Assembly (NCBI GenBank): GCA_020848995.1
Contig: JADLHA010000032.1
Span: forward strand, 30,242-94,241
Direction: 5' to 3'
Length of the DNA stretch: 64,000 nucleotides
Source of the DNA: Saprospiraceae bacterium
GTDB taxonomy: Bacteria; Bacteroidota; Bacteroidia; Chitinophagales; Saprospiraceae
Below the pieces are notes generated by a model, which worked only from the letters and a program-made list of their open reading frames with translations, was not told the origin of the DNA and did no database searches. The translations under genes were made by a program, and so were the position numbers. Below are positions 62,913-64,000 of the stretch, in pieces. The first letter of the stretch is position 1, and each line of letters opens with the position of its first letter.

Positions 62913-63875
62913 ATGAAAAGGAAATTTCTAAAATTACTGGCTTTTTCTCTTGTTATAACTGTGAATATCACAGGACAAATTAACAATGGACTGAAGGCTT
63001 ATTATCCCTTTAGCGGTAACGCAAATGATTATAGCGGTCAAAATTTTCATGGAAAATTTGTTGGGAATCCGACCTTAACTACCGACCGGTTCGGGATGGA
63101 AAACTGTGCTTATCAATTTCCCGGGAATGAAACGACTTATATTCAAATTCATTATAATTCAATTTTTGATGTATCGCCTCAAGGTGCTTTTAGTATAAGT
63201 TTATGGCACCAGGGAGGTACAAAATTTGGTTCAGGACTTCAAGAATTATTCCAAAAAGGAGATCCCTCAAATACTGATAATTATGGTTATACACTGGCTT
63301 TATATGATCTCAATAAACCAGTTTTTGGCAATGGACTTTTAGGGGTTTGGGGCACAAGAGATACATTTATATATCCAGATACCAATTGGTACCATTTAGT
63401 AGCCATATATAATAATAAAAACTGGTACTTATATGAAAATGCTATTTTGCAAAGCACAAATTTAAGTGGAAAATACGGAATAGCACAAGCCCGAAATAAT
63501 ATCAGGATAGGCAAGGAATATTTGGGCAAAATTGATGATATTAGATTTTATAATCGGGTACTGGATACCAATGAAATTTTTCAGATTTTTAAATTATCAA
63601 GCACTTGTCAAATTACCGAATCTGAAAACATTCCAGGCCAATCATTTGCAAATATATTTCCTAATCCTACCAACACCAGTTTGACCGTGGCGCTTCAAAG
63701 ACCAAATGATTTTACATTCATATCCATTTATAATCTAATGGGTGTGGAACTATCAAAGTACAGCGTTAATTCCGGTAATGCAAATATCGATTTAAGCAAT
63801 TTTGCAAATGGGATTTATATAATTAGGATACATAGCAATGGAATGTTTGAGAATAAATTAATTGAAAAGTATTAA
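62913..63875 (+). CDS. Secreted LamG/concanavalin-like protein with T9SS sorting domain
   Basis: 320 residues. Signal peptide MKRKFLKLLAFSLVITVNITGQ, then a LamG-like jelly roll (about 25-225) with LKAYYPFSGNANDYSGQNFHG at its start, ISLWHQGG, WYHLVAIYNNKNWYLYENA and IDDIRFYNRVLDTNEI. The C-terminal 80 residues are a T9SS sorting domain (ANIFPNPTNTSLTVAL, then FANGIYIIRIHSNG). 35 bp after the PPC protein and equally AT-rich, so probably cotranscribed. Likely carbohydrate- or surface-binding. Confidence 0.85.
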   Translation: MKRKFLKLLAFSLVITVNITGQINNGLKAYYPFSGNANDYSGQNFHGKFVGNPTLTTDRFGMENCAYQFPGNETTYIQIHYNSIFDVSPQGAFSISLWHQGGTKFGSGLQELFQKGDPSNTDNYGYTLALYDLNKPVFGNGLLGVWGTRDTFIYPDTNWYHLVAIYNNKNWYLYENAILQSTNLSGKYGIAQARNNIRIGKEYLGKIDDIRFYNRVLDTNEIFQIFKLSSTCQITESENIPGQSFANIFPNPTNTSLTVALQRPNDFTFISIYNLMGVELSKYSVNSGNANIDLSNFANGIYIIRIHSNGMFENKLIEKY

Positions 63876-63907
63876 TAACGTGTTGTGCTATTAAATAAGT
63901 AAAAAAG

Positions 63908-64000
63908 ATGTTGCGCATATCACTGATAATCAGTAATTTGTTGTTTCATACAAACAAATTATATGCACAACATCAAGACAAATTTCGATCATTTTATGAA
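63908..64000 (+). CDS. Start of a further secreted protein, cut by window edge
   Basis: ATG 63908 opens 31 codons to the edge. MLRISLIISNLLF and LYAQHQDKF look like a signal peptide with cleavage after YAQ. Same strand and AT-rich style as the two preceding surface-protein genes. Nothing more can be said. Confidence 0.5.
   Translation, partial: MLRISLIISNLLFHTNKLYAQHQDKFRSFYE

Overview
The window is a chromosomal piece of a Bacteroidota bacterium, probably a Saprospiria/Chitinophagia-like lineage (the exact family cannot be read from it). The evidence is a PorP/SprF-type protein, several secreted proteins with type IX secretion (T9SS) C-terminal sorting domains, GSCFA, DUF5606 and DUF2723 proteins, a bactofilin, and TAnnTTTG-type -7 promoter boxes. 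Most of the window is moderately GC-rich. Two stretches of surface-protein genes (about 35.5-40.7 kb and 61.0-64.0 kb) are visibly AT-rich.

1-16.3 kb: one long minus-strand operon for anaerobic aromatic degradation by the benzoyl-CoA pathway, which is unexpected in Bacteroidota. In transcription order it encodes the four subunits of an ATP-dependent class I benzoyl-CoA reductase (BcrC, B, A, D), an acyl/aryl-CoA ligase, a solo HgdB/BcrB-like Fe-S protein, a ketopantoate-reductase-like domain fused to a BcrA/HgdC-type ATPase, the three lower-pathway enzymes (6-hydroxycyclohexenecarbonyl-CoA dehydrogenase, 6-oxocyclohexenecarbonyl-CoA hydrolase, cyclohexadienecarbonyl-CoA hydratase), Mo-cofactor maturation proteins (MobA-like, XdhC), an SDR, and a molybdenum hydroxylase with fused 2Fe-2S and Mo domains that runs off the left edge and resembles 4-hydroxybenzoyl-CoA reductase.

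16.7-20.7 kb: an apparent nitrosative-stress/Fe-S repair operon. It holds the RIC/YtfE di-iron protein, a DUF1858-DUF2249 protein, a heme-copper-oxidase-like membrane protein, a DUF59 Fe-S assembly factor and an Rrf2 regulator with Fe-S-type cysteines. A perfect 12-bp inverted repeat lies just upstream. It fits a facultative, possibly nitrate-respiring lifestyle that would suit a class I reductase.

20.7-35.4 kb: housekeeping and envelope genes (YitT, DUF5606, GT2, TetR, rpsT, bactofilin with AtpZ/AtpI-like proteins, PorP/SprF, a cytoplasmic trypsin-like protease with its partner, GSCFA, bamA, uppS, a WecA-like transferase, crcB).

35.5-49.5 kb: surface proteins, including a zincin/beta-helix T9SS protein whose 5' end carries nine GGTT units (a probable phase-variable switch), a giant outer-membrane protein, MoxR, a lipoprotein and an LVIVD propeller protein. 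49.5-60.6 kb: OPT and POT peptide transporters, an M28 peptidase, rpiB, a DUF2723 membrane protein, an RluA-type pseudouridine synthase and thiL. 61-64 kb: more T9SS-type secreted proteins.

Dispersed structures: a MITE-like element with terminal inverted repeats (two full copies and one end), and a recurring 12-mer CTAACAAACGTT that looks like a TetR-family operator half-site pair.
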